A stretch of 64,000 nt of DNA. Source: Sphingomonas japonica. Its GTDB lineage: Bacteria > Pseudomonadota > Alphaproteobacteria > Sphingomonadales > Sphingomonadaceae. The position numbers and the translations under genes are program-made. The stretch is from contig NZ_VDYR01000001.1 in the NCBI RefSeq assembly GCF_006346325.1, positions 2,071,501 through 2,135,500 of the forward strand, read 5' to 3'. Below are positions 25,218 to 34,336 of the stretch, piece by piece. Position 1 is the stretch's first letter, and the number at the start of each line of letters is the position of its first letter. The notes beneath the pieces are model-generated. The model was not told where the DNA came from. It saw nothing but the letters and a program-made list of their open reading frames with translations, and ran no database searches.

Positions 25218-25964
25218 ATGAAACCGACCGTCCTCGCCGCGTTCGTCGCGGGTCTGACGCTCGTCCCGGATCAGGCGGCCGCGCAGAGCCTGCCGGTCAT
25301 CAGCGGATCGATCGAGGCGACCACCGATCATCGCCGCCGCGGCCTCAGCTGGTCCGACGGCGACCCCGCGCTCGATGCCTATGTTGAGGCTCCGCTGATC
25401 GCGGGGCTCGAGGTCAATGGGCGCGCCACCACGCTGCGGTCGAGCCAGCGGCATGACGGTGCGGATGCGGTATTCGATCTGGGCGGCAAGTTCAGCACGG
25501 GGTTCGGCGGCATCACCGCGAGCGCGGGCGCGACCGGACATTGGTTCGCCGGCGGCGCGAGCGACCTCGACTATCTCGAGTTAAATGCCGGAGTGGGCGC
25601 GCTGCTGGGGCCCGCACAGCTCGACGTCACCGCCGACTATGCTCCCGACCAGGACGCGATCGGCGGCGACAACCTGTATCTGCGCGCGCGCGGCAGCGTC
25701 GCCGTCATCGGTACGCCGTTCACGGTGGCGGCGCATGTCGGGCATTCGACCGGCGGCAGCGACGATGCGTTACGCTCGGCGCGCCTGCGCCCGACCGGAG
25801 ACTATACCGACTGGGGCGCGGTCGTGGAATATGTCGTCGGTCCGGTGATCGTCGGCGCGCGTTATTCCGGCACGTCGATCGACACCGATCGACCGGCCCC
25901 GGTGCTGGCCGAGATCGATAACAGTGGCGACCGGCTCACCGCGCACGTGGCGCTGGTCTTCTGA
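25218..25964 (+). CDS. TorF-family putative porin
   Basis: This encodes 248 residues. The ATG at 25218 has GGAG 8 bases upstream and starts a signal peptide (VLAAFVAGLTLVPDQAAAQ). The block GSIEATTDHRRRGLSWSDGD at the mature N-terminus is characteristic of the bacterial family TIGR02001 of predicted outer-membrane proteins, and the rest alternates hydrophobic residues as in a beta-barrel ending AHVALVF with a terminal Phe. The permeant is unknown. It follows the propeller-amidohydrolase closely, which hints at import or release of the product of that enzyme. This last point is inference. Confidence 0.82.
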   Translation: MKPTVLAAFVAGLTLVPDQAAAQSLPVISGSIEATTDHRRRGLSWSDGDPALDAYVEAPLIAGLEVNGRATTLRSSQRHDGADAVFDLGGKFSTGFGGITASAGATGHWFAGGASDLDYLELNAGVGALLGPAQLDVTADYAPDQDAIGGDNLYLRARGSVAVIGTPFTVAAHVGHSTGGSDDALRSARLRPTGDYTDWGAVVEYVVGPVIVGARYSGTSIDTDRPAPVLAEIDNSGDRLTAHVALVF

Positions 25965-25987
25965 CTTCGTCCCAGTTCCGTTGAAGC

Positions 25988-26536
25988 CTAGGCTCCCGCC
26001 GTTTCGGCCTTTGACCGCGCCGCGAAGCTCTTGCGCAACTTCTGCAGCTTGGGCGGGATCACCGCCATGCAATAGGGGTTCCGCTGCCCTTCGCCCGACC
26101 AATATTCCTGATGATAGTCCTCGGCCGGATACCATGTCGCGAGCGGCTCGATCGTGGTGACGATCGGCTGGGGCCAGTTGGCAGCGTTGCGCTCGATCGC
26201 GGCCCTGGCTTCCTCTTCCTGGCCGGCATCGTGCGGAAAGATCGCCGAGCGATACTGCGTCCCGACATCGTTCCCCTGGCGGTTGAGCGTCGTGGGGTCG
26301 TGGGTCGCAAAGAAGATATCCAGCAGCTCCGCATAGCTGATTTGGTCGGCATCGAACGTCACGCGGATCGCCTCGGCATGGCCGGTAGTGCCCGAACATA
26401 CCTGCTTGTAGGTCGGATTTTCGGTCGTGCCGCCGATATAGCCGCTCTCGACCTTTTCGACGCCGATCACGTCGTTATACACCGCCTCGGTGCACCAGAA
26501 GCAGCCGCCGGCCAATGTTGCGGTTTGGGTCGTCAT
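25988..26536 (-). CDS. msrA: Peptide methionine-S-sulfoxide reductase MsrA
   Basis: This encodes 182 residues without a signal peptide. The catalytic Cys12 lies in the diagnostic [10 protein letters not shown]; further blocks are [30 protein letters not shown] and QYRSAIF. It repairs S-form methionine sulfoxide in proteins. The usual C-terminal resolving cysteine is probably in NPYCMAVI. It is divergent from galE with 44 bases between the start codons, so the promoters overlap. Confidence 0.97.
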   Translation of the reverse strand: MTTQTATLAGGCFWCTEAVYNDVIGVEKVESGYIGGTTENPTYKQVCSGTTGHAEAIRVTFDADQISYAELLDIFFATHDPTTLNRQGNDVGTQYRSAIFPHDAGQEEEARAAIERNAANWPQPIVTTIEPLATWYPAEDYHQEYWSGEGQRNPYCMAVIPPKLQKLRKSFAARSKAETAGA

Positions 26537-26580
26537 CGTCGATCTCCTCGTTCGGGGACGAGATAGGGTGGGAAGCGCGA

Positions 26581-27576
26581 ATGTCCAAAGGCAGCATCCT
26601 CATCACCGGCGGGGCCGGCTATATCGGCAGCCACGCGGTGCTCGCCGCGCTCGATGCCGGATGGGACGTGGTTGTCGTCGATAATCTCGTCACCGGCTTC
26701 GACTGGGCGGTCGATCCGCGCGCGACCCTGGTCCGGGCGAATATCGAGGACGATGCGGCGGTGCGCGGAGCGATGCGGGAGCATGGCGTCATCGCCGTCA
26801 TGCACTTCGCCGGATCGGTGGTCGTGCCTGAATCGGTGAGCGATCCGCTCAAATACTACCGCAACAACACCACTGCCTCGCGCAGCCTGATCGAGAGCGC
26901 GGTGGCCTGCGAAGTGCGGCATTTCATCTTCTCGTCGACCGCCGCCACCTATGGCATTCCCGACAGCGTGCCAGTACGCGAGGATGCGCCCAAGCATCCG
27001 ATCAATCCCTATGGGATGTCGAAGCTGATGACCGAGGCGATGCTGGCCGACGTCGCCGCCGCACACCCGATCAACTACGCGGCGCTACGCTATTTCAACG
27101 TCGCGGGTGCCGATCCCGAGGGGCGCTCGGGCCAGTCGACCGCAGGCGCCACCCACCTGATCAAGGTCGCGGTCGAGGCGGCGACCGGAAAGCGCGGGCA
27201 TGTCGATGTGTTCGGCAGCGATTTCGCCACCCCCGACGGTACCGGGGTGCGCGACTATATCCATGTCAGCGACCTTGCCGATGCGCATGTCCACGCGCTC
27301 GATCTGCTGGTGGCAGAGCCGGCGAAGAGCCACACGCTGAACGCGGGCTATGGCCGCGGCTATTCGGTGCTCGAGGTGCTCGATGCGGTGGATCGCGCGA
27401 CCAATGTCACCATCGAGCGGCGCTTGCAGGGGCGGCGCGCGGGCGATCCCGATGCGCTGATCGCGGACAACGCCGCGATTCTCGCCGCGCTGCCGTGGCG
27501 GCCGCAGCGCGACGATCTCGACGCCATCGTTGCCGACGCACTGGCGTGGGAACGCACGCTGGCCGAACGAGGATAG
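26581..27576 (+). CDS. galE: UDP-glucose 4-epimerase
   Basis: This encodes 331 residues. The ATG at 26581 directly begins the Rossmann fold ([17 protein letters not shown]); the longer frame upstream overlaps msrA and is not used. The catalytic SDR motif is FSSTAATYG with NPYGMSKLM (Tyr and Lys), and [11 protein letters not shown] and [17 protein letters not shown] are GalE-type. It interconverts UDP-glucose and UDP-galactose for surface polysaccharide. A 13-bp hairpin follows the stop codon. Confidence 0.95.
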   Translation: MSKGSILITGGAGYIGSHAVLAALDAGWDVVVVDNLVTGFDWAVDPRATLVRANIEDDAAVRGAMREHGVIAVMHFAGSVVVPESVSDPLKYYRNNTTASRSLIESAVACEVRHFIFSSTAATYGIPDSVPVREDAPKHPINPYGMSKLMTEAMLADVAAAHPINYAALRYFNVAGADPEGRSGQSTAGATHLIKVAVEAATGKRGHVDVFGSDFATPDGTGVRDYIHVSDLADAHVHALDLLVAEPAKSHTLNAGYGRGYSVLEVLDAVDRATNVTIERRLQGRRAGDPDALIADNAAILAALPWRPQRDDLDAIVADALAWERTLAERG

Positions 27577-27577
27577 T

Positions 27578-27612
27578 CGAGCCGCCGCCCTGGGGAAGCG
27601 GGCGGCGGCTCG
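27578..27612. terminator. Bidirectional hairpin between galE and the TonB receptor gene
   Basis: CGAGCCGCCGCCC (27578-27590) pairs perfectly with GGGCGGCGGCTCG (27600-27612) around a 9-base loop. It lies exactly between two convergent genes, directly after the galE stop and 7 bases before the receptor stop. There is no long T-run on either side. Confidence 0.65.
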
Positions 27613-27619
27613 TCCCCCG

Positions 27620-29752
27620 TTACAGCTGGAATCGCGCCGTAACGCGGATATCGCGTCCGGCGAGCGGCGCGAAATCCTTGAGGAAGCTGGCATGGCGGCG
27701 CGCTTCGACATCGAACAGGTTGTTCGCCGACAGCACCAGGCTGGTGGCGTTGTCGCGCCCGAACGGACGAAAGGCGAGCGAGGCGTTGACCATCGTGTAG
27801 CCGTCGGTCGGCAGTTCGAAATCGGAGACGCGATCCTGTTCGAACACATGCTCGACTTCGGCGCGCGCGGTGAACTGCGTCAGCGTGCCTTCCAGCCCGC
27901 CGAGCACGCGCAGCGGCGGGATGCGCGGTGCCGGGCCGGCGCTGTCGATATCGGCATGGACATAATCGCCCAGCGCATCGGCGCGCAGCGTGAAGGCATC
28001 GCCGCGGATCAGGTTCGCTGCGGCCTCGACCTCGAACCCATAGATTTTCGCATCCGACTGCGCATAGACGAACACCGGAAGTTCGTCCGCCTCTTCACCG
28101 GTCGCCGACTGATAGATGTAATTGTCGAACCAGTTGTAATAGGCGGCGGCGGCAAAGCTGAACGCGTCCGATCCGCCCTTGAGCGTCGCTTCCAGTCCCC
28201 AGCTCGATTCCTTGGCGAAATCGGGATCGCCGATCTCGAACGCTTGCGTTCCCGCATGCGGGCCGTTGGCGAACAATTCCTCGGCCGATGGCGCGCGCTC
28301 GCTGCGCGATCCGTTCAGGCCGATGCGGATACCGTCGGCGATCGCGTAGCTCGCGCCGATCGAACCCGAAAACGCATCGAAGCTGCGATCGAGGTCCGGA
28401 TTGCCCAGATCGGCATCGGCGGACGCCGAGACGTTGGTTTTCTCGTAGCGTGCGCCTGCTTCCGCCTTGAACGGACCAAGGTCGAACGCCTGCAGCGTGA
28501 ACAGCCCGAACTGTTCGGTGTTGTTCAGCGGGACGAACTTCTCCTCGCCGACCGCTTCGAAGCGGCGCAGGAAAAACTGACCTCCGATGGCGCCCTGCCA
28601 GTTGCCGCGCTGTGCCTGGACCAGTTCGAGCCGTCCTTCATAGCCCTGGTTGGTGAAGGTCGTCCCGATCTCTCCGGTCGGCTCGATCTCGTCGTGTCGG
28701 TAATCGGCAGCGCCGAGCCGCAGGCGGATGCGATCGAGAAAGCCGCCGCCGGTCTCGATCTCCCCGCGAATGTCGAGGCGGGTCTGGCGCAGGTCGAGGC
28801 GGACCTCCTCGTGCGCGTGGCCCTCCTCCTCATGGTCGTTCTCTTCGCCATCGCCATGATCGTGATCCTCGCCTTCCTCGTGCTGGAATTCGAGGCGCGG
28901 AGGAATGCCATAGAGGCTTTCATAGTGGCTGACCGAGAAGCCCAGATGCCCGCGATCGGTGACGACCGAAAGGCCGCCGGCGACTTCCCAGGTCTCGGCC
29001 GCACTGTTGTCGAGCGTACCGCGACGCTCGGCATTCTCGCGCACCTCCGCCTCGTCGCTTCCCGCCGCGATTGCGCGCAGTTCGGGTGCGAGCAGATAGC
29101 CGCCGGTGCGCAGATTGCCGGTCTTGGTATAGCTGCCATCGGCGTGCGCGACGATCTTGCCGCCGATCGGCACGTCGAGCGACGCCGAGCCGGAGCGCTC
29201 TTCGGCTGCCGAACCATAAGTGGCGATGCCGTCGAGATGCAGCGGCGACTCGGGCATACGGCGCGCGATTCGGCTGTCGATGACGTTGACGACGCCGCCG
29301 ATCGCCGACGATCCGAACAGCAAGGCCGCGGGGCCGCGCAGCACCTCGATGCGCTCGGCGGTCAGCGGATTGATGACCGGCGCGTGATCGGCCGACGCGG
29401 TCGAGGCATCGATGCTGCCGATGCCGTCGGTCAGGATGCGGACGCGGTCGCCCTGGAACCCGCGCAGGACCGGACGCGAGACGCTGGGCCCGAACGAACT
29501 GGCAGACACGCCGGGCTGACGCGCAAGCGTATCGCCGATCGACGGCCGGATGTCGCGGGTGAGCTCGAGGCCGGAAACCACCGACGTTCCCGACAGCACA
29601 TCGACCTGATTGCGCCGAAACGGGGCGGTGATGATGATTTCCTCATCTGCCTCGGCATGGACGGCGTCATCCTGCAAGGGCGGGTCGGCCTGTTGGGCGA
29701 GCGCGGGTAGCGGAGCGAGGGCAGTGGCGGCAAGCAAGATGGTACGGAGCAT
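27620..29752 (-). CDS. TonB-dependent receptor with His-rich loop, ZnuD-like zinc uptake
   Basis: About 710 residues. The ATG at 29752 starts a signal peptide (TILLAATALAPLPALA) with AGGGA about 7 bases upstream; the frame upstream to 29833 is a non-coding extension. EEIIITAPFRR is the TonB-box region and is followed by the plug domain (RPVLRGFQGDRVRILTDGIG, RIEVLRGPAALLFGSSAIGG) and a barrel ending in RVTARFQL. At about residues 288-317 lies an extracellular loop of almost only His, Glu, Asp and Gly. Such a loop is the mark of ZnuD-type zinc receptors. A Zur-like half-palindrome sits upstream. Zinc as substrate is a good inference; copper or nickel cannot be excluded. Confidence 0.88.
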   Translation of the reverse strand: MLRTILLAATALAPLPALAQQADPPLQDDAVHAEADEEIIITAPFRRNQVDVLSGTSVVSGLELTRDIRPSIGDTLARQPGVSASSFGPSVSRPVLRGFQGDRVRILTDGIGSIDASTASADHAPVINPLTAERIEVLRGPAALLFGSSAIGGVVNVIDSRIARRMPESPLHLDGIATYGSAAEERSGSASLDVPIGGKIVAHADGSYTKTGNLRTGGYLLAPELRAIAAGSDEAEVRENAERRGTLDNSAAETWEVAGGLSVVTDRGHLGFSVSHYESLYGIPPRLEFQHEEGEDHDHGDGEENDHEEEGHAHEEVRLDLRQTRLDIRGEIETGGGFLDRIRLRLGAADYRHDEIEPTGEIGTTFTNQGYEGRLELVQAQRGNWQGAIGGQFFLRRFEAVGEEKFVPLNNTEQFGLFTLQAFDLGPFKAEAGARYEKTNVSASADADLGNPDLDRSFDAFSGSIGASYAIADGIRIGLNGSRSERAPSAEELFANGPHAGTQAFEIGDPDFAKESSWGLEATLKGGSDAFSFAAAAYYNWFDNYIYQSATGEEADELPVFVYAQSDAKIYGFEVEAAANLIRGDAFTLRADALGDYVHADIDSAGPAPRIPPLRVLGGLEGTLTQFTARAEVEHVFEQDRVSDFELPTDGYTMVNASLAFRPFGRDNATSLVLSANNLFDVEARRHASFLKDFAPLAGRDIRVTARFQL

Positions 29753-29791
29753 AAGCGGTTCCCTGAAGCGTCCGCAGCGCCCTAAACGGGA

Positions 29792-29806
29792 TGATATAAA
29801 GTAACA
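29792..29806 (-). promoter_or_regulatory. Candidate Zur-type box upstream of the zinc receptor
   Basis: Read on the minus strand the site is TGTTACTTTATATCA, an imperfect inverted repeat resembling the alphaproteobacterial Zur pattern TGTTATANTATAACA. It lies 40 bases upstream of the receptor start codon in an AT-rich spot of an otherwise GC-rich gap. The match is incomplete (about 11 of 15) and the assignment rests mostly on the nature of the downstream gene. Confidence 0.35.
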
Positions 29807-29870
29807 AGGGTGTTTGCCGCGTCGCAGCACCATTTTGCCGACCGGCGGCGTGTCGACTGCGCACCGCTGT

Positions 29871-30614
29871 TCAGGAAAGCGGTTCGTCGACCTCGCCCGG
29901 CGCTTCGATCGCGTGCCGCCGCTGGAGCGCGCGCGCGACCAGCGAGCACAGCGCCGCCCAGGTCGCGCCGACGCACCAGCCGGCCAGCACGTCGCTTGGC
30001 CAGTGCACGCCCAGATAGACGCGCGACCCGCCGATCAGCAGCGTCAGCCCGATCGCCACCAGGATCAGATAGGCGCGCACCCTTCGCCCCTGCTCGGCGC
30101 GCGCCAGCAGCGTACCCAGCGTAAGGTATGTCACCGCGGCATTCATGGCATGGCCGCTGGGAAAGCTGGTCGAGCTGACCTCGACGAGATGGACGACGAG
30201 GTCGGGACGCGCGCGTTCGAACACGTCCTTGAGCAGCACGCTCAGCAGCGCCCCGCCCGCGATCGCCGCGGTCAGCAGCGCCGCGGTCGACCATTTGCGC
30301 GCCGCGATCAGATAGCCCGCGGCGATCGCGGTGACGATCGTGAGCACGCTGACGCCGCCGAGCGCAGTCACGTCGATCATCGCGCCGCGCAGCCAGGCGG
30401 GGCCGACCGGTATCGATGGGTCGGCGGCGCTGCGCAGTCCCTGCAATATCCAGCGGTCGACGGCGATGGTGTCCCCTTCGCCAACCTCGGACGCGAGTTC
30501 CAGAAATGCGAAGCTGCCCAGCGCCAGCGCAAGGAACGCGATCAGGATGCGGCTGTCGACGCGGTGGTGGTTTATGATGCGATCCAGCAAGGGGGGCATG
30601 GCGTGGTCTCGCAT
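29871..30614 (-). CDS. PAP2-family membrane phosphatase
   Basis: A 247-residue inner-membrane protein with five to six hydrophobic helices. The three phosphatase motifs are intact: KDVFERARP (about 128-136), SFPSGHAMNAA and GGSRVYLGVHWPSDVLAG with the catalytic histidines. Relatives dephosphorylate undecaprenyl diphosphate, phosphatidylglycerophosphate or other lipid phosphates at the periplasmic face. The start may be the ATG at 30614 or the one at 30599. The tRNA-Lys gene lies 79 bases beyond the start on the same strand. Confidence 0.9.
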   Translation of the reverse strand: MRDHAMPPLLDRIINHHRVDSRILIAFLALALGSFAFLELASEVGEGDTIAVDRWILQGLRSAADPSIPVGPAWLRGAMIDVTALGGVSVLTIVTAIAAGYLIAARKWSTAALLTAAIAGGALLSVLLKDVFERARPDLVVHLVEVSSTSFPSGHAMNAAVTYLTLGTLLARAEQGRRVRAYLILVAIGLTLLIGGSRVYLGVHWPSDVLAGWCVGATWAALCSLVARALQRRHAIEAPGEVDEPLS

Positions 30615-30693
30615 CCGGGACAGGACGATGCACTACGCGCGGCGCTGGCGCCGGTTCATTTCCGGCTTCGTCCGGGCGCGAGCGGCGGCAAGA

Positions 30694-30769
30694 TGGTGAG
30701 CCCTGCTGGGTTCGAACCAGCGACCTACTGATTAAAAGTCAGTTGCTCTACCGACTGAGCTAAGGGCCC
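30694..30769 (-). tRNA. tRNA-Lys (anticodon UUU)
   Basis: On the minus strand the acceptor GGGCCCT (from 30769) pairs with the 3' arm AGGGCTC, with one G-U pair, followed by discriminator A and an encoded CCA (30694-30696). The D arm is GCTCAGTCGGTAGAGC, the anticodon stem-loop CTGACTTTTAATCAG gives UUU, and the T arm is CTGGTTCGAACCCAG. Length is 76 nt with CCA. Confidence 0.97.
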
Positions 30770-30783
30770 GACCGAGGAGCGAC

Positions 30784-31278
30784 CTAGGCGCGGGGTCGCG
30801 CGCGGTCAACCGGGCGCGCGCGGGCGAGGCGCGCGGCCAGCTGGCGGACGGTCAGGCGGCTGACCGGATCGCGCCAGTCCGGCGCGGCCTGCATCAGCGG
30901 GACCAGCACGAACCCCCGCTCGCGAAACGCCGGGTGCGGCACGATCAGGCCAGGGCTGGCCCAGCACCCCTCGCTCCACAGCACGATGTCGAGGTCGAGC
31001 ACGCGCGCGCCCCAGCGTCGGCCGGCGCGCCGCCCGAACCGCCGCTCGATCGCCTTGAGCCGCCGCAGCAAGGCGTCCGGTGCCTCGTCGCTCGCCACGA
31101 TCGCCACGGCATTGGCATAGCGCCGCATCGACGGGCCAAGCGGCGCGGTATCGGCGATCGGCGACGCGGCGGTGACCTTTCCGAGCGCAGCGAACGCAGC
31201 GCGGACTATCGCGTGCGGCCGCCCTGCCCGGCCCGGCCGGTTCGATCCGATCGCGATCGCATAGCTTGCCTTGGTCAC
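30784..31278 (-). CDS. folK: HPPK, 6-hydroxymethyl-7,8-dihydropterin pyrophosphokinase
   Basis: This encodes 164 residues from a GTG at 31278; an ATG at 31314 would overlap the divergent glycosylase gene and exceed the usual length of about 160. Signature blocks are AIAIGSNRPGR, DTAPLGPSMRRYANAVA, and RRWGARVLDLDIVL, which carries the Mg-binding Asp pair. It transfers pyrophosphate from ATP to the pterin in folate synthesis. The C-terminus is unusually rich in Arg and Ala. No other folate gene is adjacent. Confidence 0.92.
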   Translation of the reverse strand: MTKASYAIAIGSNRPGRAGRPHAIVRAAFAALGKVTAASPIADTAPLGPSMRRYANAVAIVASDEAPDALLRRLKAIERRFGRRAGRRWGARVLDLDIVLWSEGCWASPGLIVPHPAFRERGFVLVPLMQAAPDWRDPVSRLTVRQLAARLARARPVDRARPRA

Positions 31279-31301
31279 GCCGCAGCGCCTATCGCGCGGC
31301 G

Positions 31302-31967
31302 ATGTTCGCGCCAAGCCCGATCCCCGAAACCGAACCGCCGCGCGATTGCCCGCGCTGTCCGCGTCTCGTCGCCTTTCGCCACGAACTGCGCGCCGAATAT
31401 CCCGATTGGTGGAACGCGCCGGTCAACGCATTCGGCGATCCCCAGGCCTGGCTCGGCATCATCGGGCTCGCGCCGGGCAAGCACGGCGCCAACCGCACGG
31501 GCCGCCCGTTCACCGGCGACCATGCCGGGCAATTGCTGTTCGACACGCTCGGAAAATTCGGGCTGGCGAGCGGGACGTACGAAGCGCGGCCCGACGACAG
31601 CCTGGCGCTGACCGGCGCGATCATCATCAATGCGGTCAAGTGCCTGCCGCCGCAGAACAAGCCGACCCCGGAGGAAATCCGCACCTGCCGCCCGTTCCTC
31701 GAGGGCCAGATCGGCGTTCTGCCCCGGGCGCGCATCTTCGTCGCGCTCGGCCAGATCGCGCACCAGTCGGCGGTCAAGGTGCTCGGCGGCAAGCTGCCCA
31801 AGGCCAAGTTCGGACATCTCGCCGAACACCGCATGCCCGACGGCCGCATCCTGATCGATAGCTATCACTGCTCGCGCTACAACCAGAATACCGGACGGCT
31901 GACGCCGGAAATGTTCGAGGCGGTGTTCGCCCGGGCGATCGCAGTGCGCGAGGCGATGTCCAGATAA
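31302..31967 (+). CDS. Uracil-DNA glycosylase, family 4/5 type with Fe-S cysteines
   Basis: This encodes 221 residues starting at the ATG at 31302. The first motif GLAPGKHGANRTGRPFTGD and the block INAVKCLPPQNKPTPEE, with cysteines in DCPRCPR, CLPP and CRPF, match the iron-sulfur uracil-DNA glycosylase superfamily. The Ala/Gly in place of the family 4 acidic residue of motif 1 and the HCSRYNQNTGRLT block point to family 5 (UDGb). It removes uracil and possibly other deaminated bases from DNA. It is divergent from folK with only 23 bases between the start codons. Confidence 0.9.
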   Translation: MFAPSPIPETEPPRDCPRCPRLVAFRHELRAEYPDWWNAPVNAFGDPQAWLGIIGLAPGKHGANRTGRPFTGDHAGQLLFDTLGKFGLASGTYEARPDDSLALTGAIIINAVKCLPPQNKPTPEEIRTCRPFLEGQIGVLPRARIFVALGQIAHQSAVKVLGGKLPKAKFGHLAEHRMPDGRILIDSYHCSRYNQNTGRLTPEMFEAVFARAIAVREAMSR

Positions 31968-31981
31968 CCGCGGCGTTCGCG

Positions 31982-34297
31982 CTACTTCGCCACCGCATCC
32001 ATCGAGTAGGGACGCGCTTCCGGGCCGGTCGCCCACTGCTTGTCGGGCGTCGCCTGCATCGTGAAGCGCAGTTCGCCGCCCGCCATTATTTCGCTATGGC
32101 GGATGAACGCGCGGTCGAGCGGTTTCCCGTTGAGGGTCACTCCGCCGATATAGGCGTTCGCCTCGCTCAGCCCCTCCGCCACGATCGCGAAGCGTTTGCC
32201 GTCCGGCAACGCCAGCTCGGCACTCTCCACGAACGGCCGCCCGATGACATATTCGAGGCTGCCCGGCGCGACCGGATAGAAGCCCAATCCCGTGAAGAAC
32301 AGCCATGCCGACATCTGGCCGAGATCGTCGTTGCCCGACAGCCCGTCGGGGGTCGGCTGGTACTGGCTGGCGACGATCTGGGTCAGTCGTTCCTGCGTCC
32401 GCCACGGTGCGCCGGCGTAGTTATAGAGATAGGCGACGTGGTGGCTGGGCTCGTTGCCGTGGATATACTGGCCGATCAGTCCGGCAATATCCTCGGCATG
32501 GCTGTAGTCGATGCCAGACATGTCGTAATCGAACATCGCATCGAGCTTGGCGACCGCGGCCGCGTCGCCGCCCATCAGGGCGAACAGGCTGGCCTGATCG
32601 TGCGGCACGAACCAGCTATATTGCCAGGCATTGCCCTCGGTATAGTCCGAGCCATAGTTGATCGCGGTCGGGTCGAACGGGGTACGGAACGCGCCGTCGC
32701 TCTTGCGCGCGCGGACGAAGCCGGTTTCGGGATCGAAACTGTTGCGCCAGTTGCTCGCGCGCTTGGCAAAGGTCGCGGCAACGTCCGTGCGTCCCATCGC
32801 CTGCGCCATCCGCGCGATCGTCCAGTCGTCATAGGCATATTCGACGGTCTTCGACGCTGCCTCCGGCTCGCGGTCGATCGCGACATAGCCCAACTTCATA
32901 TAGTCGCCGAGCCCGCCATAGGGCGCGTAGGTCGCGCTGGCGACCATGGCATCGAGCGCAGCGTCGGCATCGAAGCCCCGCACGCCCTTCAGATAGGCGT
33001 CGGCGATCACCGGAACCGCGTGATAGCCGATCATCGTCCATGTCTCGCGGCCTTGGAACGCCCATATAGGCAGGATGCCGTCGGGGCTGACCTGCTGGCT
33101 GGCGATCAGCGAACGGACGATATCGGTGCTGACCGCCTCGGGCTGGACCAGCGTCAGCAGCGGATGCTGCGCGCGGAACGTATCCCACAGCGAAAAGGTC
33201 GAGCGGTAGGCGAAGTCCTTCGACACATGCACCGCATTGTCTGGACCGCGCCACCGCCCGTCGGCATCGCCCGCGACCGACGGCGCGATCAGGCTGTGAT
33301 AGAGCGCGGTGTAGAGGTTCTTGCGCATCGGCGCTGGCGCTGTGATCTCGACGCGGCCGAGCGCCTCCTCCCAAGCCTTGCGCGTCGCGGCGTGGACCGT
33401 ATCGAAATCGCCCGGCTCGCTGTCGAGATTGGCGATCGCCCCTGCCTCGTCGACCGAAGAGATCGCGACGCGCACCTCCAGCGGGCGATCGAGCCGGCCG
33501 AAATCGAAGCGCGCGACCAGTGCCTGCCCCGACCGCTCGGCCAGCGCATCGCTGCCGCGGCCCGGCCCCTGGAAACCCTTATACGCGACATCCTGCTCGG
33601 TACTGACGAACGCATGGCCGGCAAGCGGCTGCGAGAAGCGCATGGCGAAATGGAGCTTGCGGCCCGCCGCCCAGCCGCGCGTCTCGCGCGATCCGGTGAT
33701 CGTCCCGTTGGGCCAGCGCCGGACCGACGACCACAGGATCTTGCCGGCATAGTTGTAAAGCGACGAGCGCAGGTCCAGGACCAGATGCGCGGCCTTGCCC
33801 TTGGGAAAGCGGTAGCGGTGAACGCCGACCCGCGTCCCCGCCGTCATCTCAGCGCGGACTCCGGCATCGTCCAGCGTCACCGCATAATAGCCCGGCCTCG
33901 CTTCCTCGCGCTCATGGCTGAAGCGCGAGCGATAACCCGATCCAGGAATCTTGGCATCGCCGGGTTCGATCGGAACCATGTCGCCCGCGACCGGCATGAC
34001 CAGAAAATCGCCCAGGTCGGAATGGCCCGATCCGGAAAAATGCGTATGGGAAAATCCCTGGATCGTCGGGTCGTCATGGCGATAGCCCGCGGCGTGGTCA
34101 TAGCAGTCGCGGATCGTGCAGCCGGTATCGGTGTCGGGGCTGAGCTGAACCATTCCGAACGGCGCGACGGCGCCGGGAAAGGTATGCCCCTCGCCGCCCG
34201 TACCGATGAACGGGTCGACCTCCTCATAGCCCTGCGCGGCGAGCGGCGCGGCGGCGATCAGGAGCAACAGCGCGGCGAACGTGCGGAAGTACTGCAT
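31982..34297 (-). CDS. GH92 family alpha-mannosidase, exported
   Basis: A 771-residue enzyme with signal peptide (FAALLLLIAAAPLAAQ). The start of the mature protein, VDPFIGTGGEGHTFPGA, and the block GFSHTHFSGSG are typical of glycoside hydrolase 92, as are SLWDTFRAQHPLLTLVQPE, GNEPSHHVAYLYNY and GLSGNDDLGQMSAW, the last with the catalytic acid region. GH92 enzymes are Ca-dependent inverting exo-alpha-mannosidases, often alpha-1,2, acting on yeast mannan or N-glycans. It stands alone without a visible polysaccharide locus. The gene converges on the glycosylase gene with 14 bases between the stops. Confidence 0.94.
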   Translation of the reverse strand: MQYFRTFAALLLLIAAAPLAAQGYEEVDPFIGTGGEGHTFPGAVAPFGMVQLSPDTDTGCTIRDCYDHAAGYRHDDPTIQGFSHTHFSGSGHSDLGDFLVMPVAGDMVPIEPGDAKIPGSGYRSRFSHEREEARPGYYAVTLDDAGVRAEMTAGTRVGVHRYRFPKGKAAHLVLDLRSSLYNYAGKILWSSVRRWPNGTITGSRETRGWAAGRKLHFAMRFSQPLAGHAFVSTEQDVAYKGFQGPGRGSDALAERSGQALVARFDFGRLDRPLEVRVAISSVDEAGAIANLDSEPGDFDTVHAATRKAWEEALGRVEITAPAPMRKNLYTALYHSLIAPSVAGDADGRWRGPDNAVHVSKDFAYRSTFSLWDTFRAQHPLLTLVQPEAVSTDIVRSLIASQQVSPDGILPIWAFQGRETWTMIGYHAVPVIADAYLKGVRGFDADAALDAMVASATYAPYGGLGDYMKLGYVAIDREPEAASKTVEYAYDDWTIARMAQAMGRTDVAATFAKRASNWRNSFDPETGFVRARKSDGAFRTPFDPTAINYGSDYTEGNAWQYSWFVPHDQASLFALMGGDAAAVAKLDAMFDYDMSGIDYSHAEDIAGLIGQYIHGNEPSHHVAYLYNYAGAPWRTQERLTQIVASQYQPTPDGLSGNDDLGQMSAWLFFTGLGFYPVAPGSLEYVIGRPFVESAELALPDGKRFAIVAEGLSEANAYIGGVTLNGKPLDRAFIRHSEIMAGGELRFTMQATPDKQWATGPEARPYSMDAVAK

Positions 34298-34336
34298 GGC
34301 TGGGTTGGTGCCAGCAACTACCCGAAATGGAAAGCG

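Noticed and set aside
30694..30769. tRNA-Lys as an integration site
   Set aside because: No integrase, direct repeat of the tRNA 3' end or foreign-looking genes nearby.
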